Below, piece by piece: positions 20,732-21,026 of a DNA stretch of 21,026 nt. Made by a program: the position numbers and the translations under genes. Each line of letters opens with the position of its first letter. Position 1 is the stretch's first letter. A model generated the notes under the pieces. It saw only the letters and a program-made list of their open reading frames with translations. It was not told the DNA's origin and did not search any database. Source of the stretch: Palsa-744 sp036498265 (GTDB lineage Bacteria > Actinomycetota > Thermoleophilia > Solirubrobacterales > Solirubrobacteraceae); assembly GCA_036498265.1 (NCBI GenBank), contig DASYFT010000025.1:1-21026 (forward strand). The letters are read 5' to 3'.

Positions 20732-20757
20732 CGCCTACTCCTCCAGCCCCACGGCTT
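20723..20757. repeat. 35-nt exact direct repeat at SnoaL gene junctions (copy B)
   Basis: Second copy of the repeat at 19871-19905, 852 bp away in the same orientation. It contains the stop, Shine-Dalgarno and start of copies 1 and 2. Recombination between the two would delete exactly two gene lengths and leave an intact junction. Confidence 0.95.
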
Positions 20758-21026
20758 TGAGGGCCTCATGGTGATTCCAGAAGGGCTGCACCGTAGAGAT
20801 TCTTCCCTGGCTCAAAGTGCAGACAATGGCCTGCTCGATATCCAGGTCGGGGCCACGTCCTCTGGCATGCCAAACGTGGCGAACCACAACCCGATCACCA
20901 GCATCCGTGAAGTCAACCGGCTCCATTTCGTCTGTGTCCCACGCTTTGCGCACTCGGGCGTACAGGAGCATGAGCGCGTCAATGCCCACGATGGCCTCTG
21001 CTTCCTCCGGCCGGCCCTCGCCGAGC
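20735..21026 (-). CDS. SnoaL/NTF2-like protein (array copy 1), 5'-truncated by window edge
   Basis: The C-terminal ~97 residues of a fourth paralogue. The frame stays open to the window end (…EEAEAIVGIDALMLLYARVR), so the real start lies outside; a GTG at 20987-20989 is internal by comparison with its neighbours. It contains TDAGDRVVVRHVWHARGRGP and ends HHEALKAVGLEE. Its last 33 nt match the end of copy 4 with one mismatch. Same family and same reservations about function as the other copies. Confidence 0.82.
   Translation of the reverse strand, partial: LGEGRPEEAEAIVGIDALMLLYARVRKAWDTDEMEPVDFTDAGDRVVVRHVWHARGRGPDLDIEQAIVCTLSQGRISTVQPFWNHHEALKAVGLEE

Overview
The window is a high-GC bacterial chromosome segment, most likely from an actinobacterium of the Thermoleophilia/Solirubrobacterales type. 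This assignment is inferred from gene content, not from a database search. Supporting points are SepF-based division, a short EF-Ts (about 200 aa), HisZ paired with short-form HisG, frequent GTG starts, tightly overlapping genes, and a run of small SnoaL/NTF2-like proteins that begin MSQ-N-V and end AVGLEE.

Layout. (1) 1-560: the 3' end of a 23S rRNA gene, a complete 5S rRNA and a UUCG-loop hairpin that probably ends the rrn operon. (2) 581-1603: a minus-strand VOC/glyoxalase-like gene, then about 600 bases with only a doubtful small ORF, a 26-nt near-palindrome and a possible structured leader. (3) 1604-8847: murA followed by hisZ-hisG-hisD-hisB-hisH-hisA-hisF, nearly all overlapping or within a few bases. 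hisC and hisI/hisE are absent. (4) 8840-14395: a class II tRNA nucleotidyltransferase/poly(A) polymerase-family gene, then pgeF-yggS-sepF-proC-yggT-lspA-rluD, which is the tail usually found downstream of ftsZ in Gram-positive bacteria, here joined to the his genes. (5) 14521-19297: rpsB-tsf-pyrH-frr-uppS-cdsA, the conserved translation/UMP kinase/lipid-carrier block. (6) 19481-21026 (minus strand): four tandem SnoaL-like paralogues of visibly lower GC, lying where dxr/rseP/ispG often follow cdsA.

Together the plus-strand genes cover peptidoglycan precursor synthesis (MurA), histidine biosynthesis, tRNA 3'-end maintenance, peptidoglycan quality control (PgeF), division (SepF), lipoprotein maturation (LspA), translation (S2, EF-Ts, RRF, a pseudouridine synthase), pyrimidine nucleotide supply (PyrH), and the undecaprenyl and CDP-diacylglycerol lipid steps (UppS, CdsA).

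The most notable observations are: MurA has Asp instead of Cys at residue 117 of the active-site loop, which predicts fosfomycin insensitivity; HisF ends in a three-unit 27-nt tandem repeat exactly where the normal fold stops; S2 carries a ~165-residue charged-helix plus Pro/Ala-rich tail; TAnnnT -10-like boxes sit so close to hisF and pyrH that their transcripts would be leaderless or nearly so; and the SnoaL array has exact 3-nt spacers, a Shine-Dalgarno built from the GLEE codons of each upstream gene, and a 35-nt exact repeat between junctions. I saw no clearly new multi-gene system; the SnoaL array is the least explained part.
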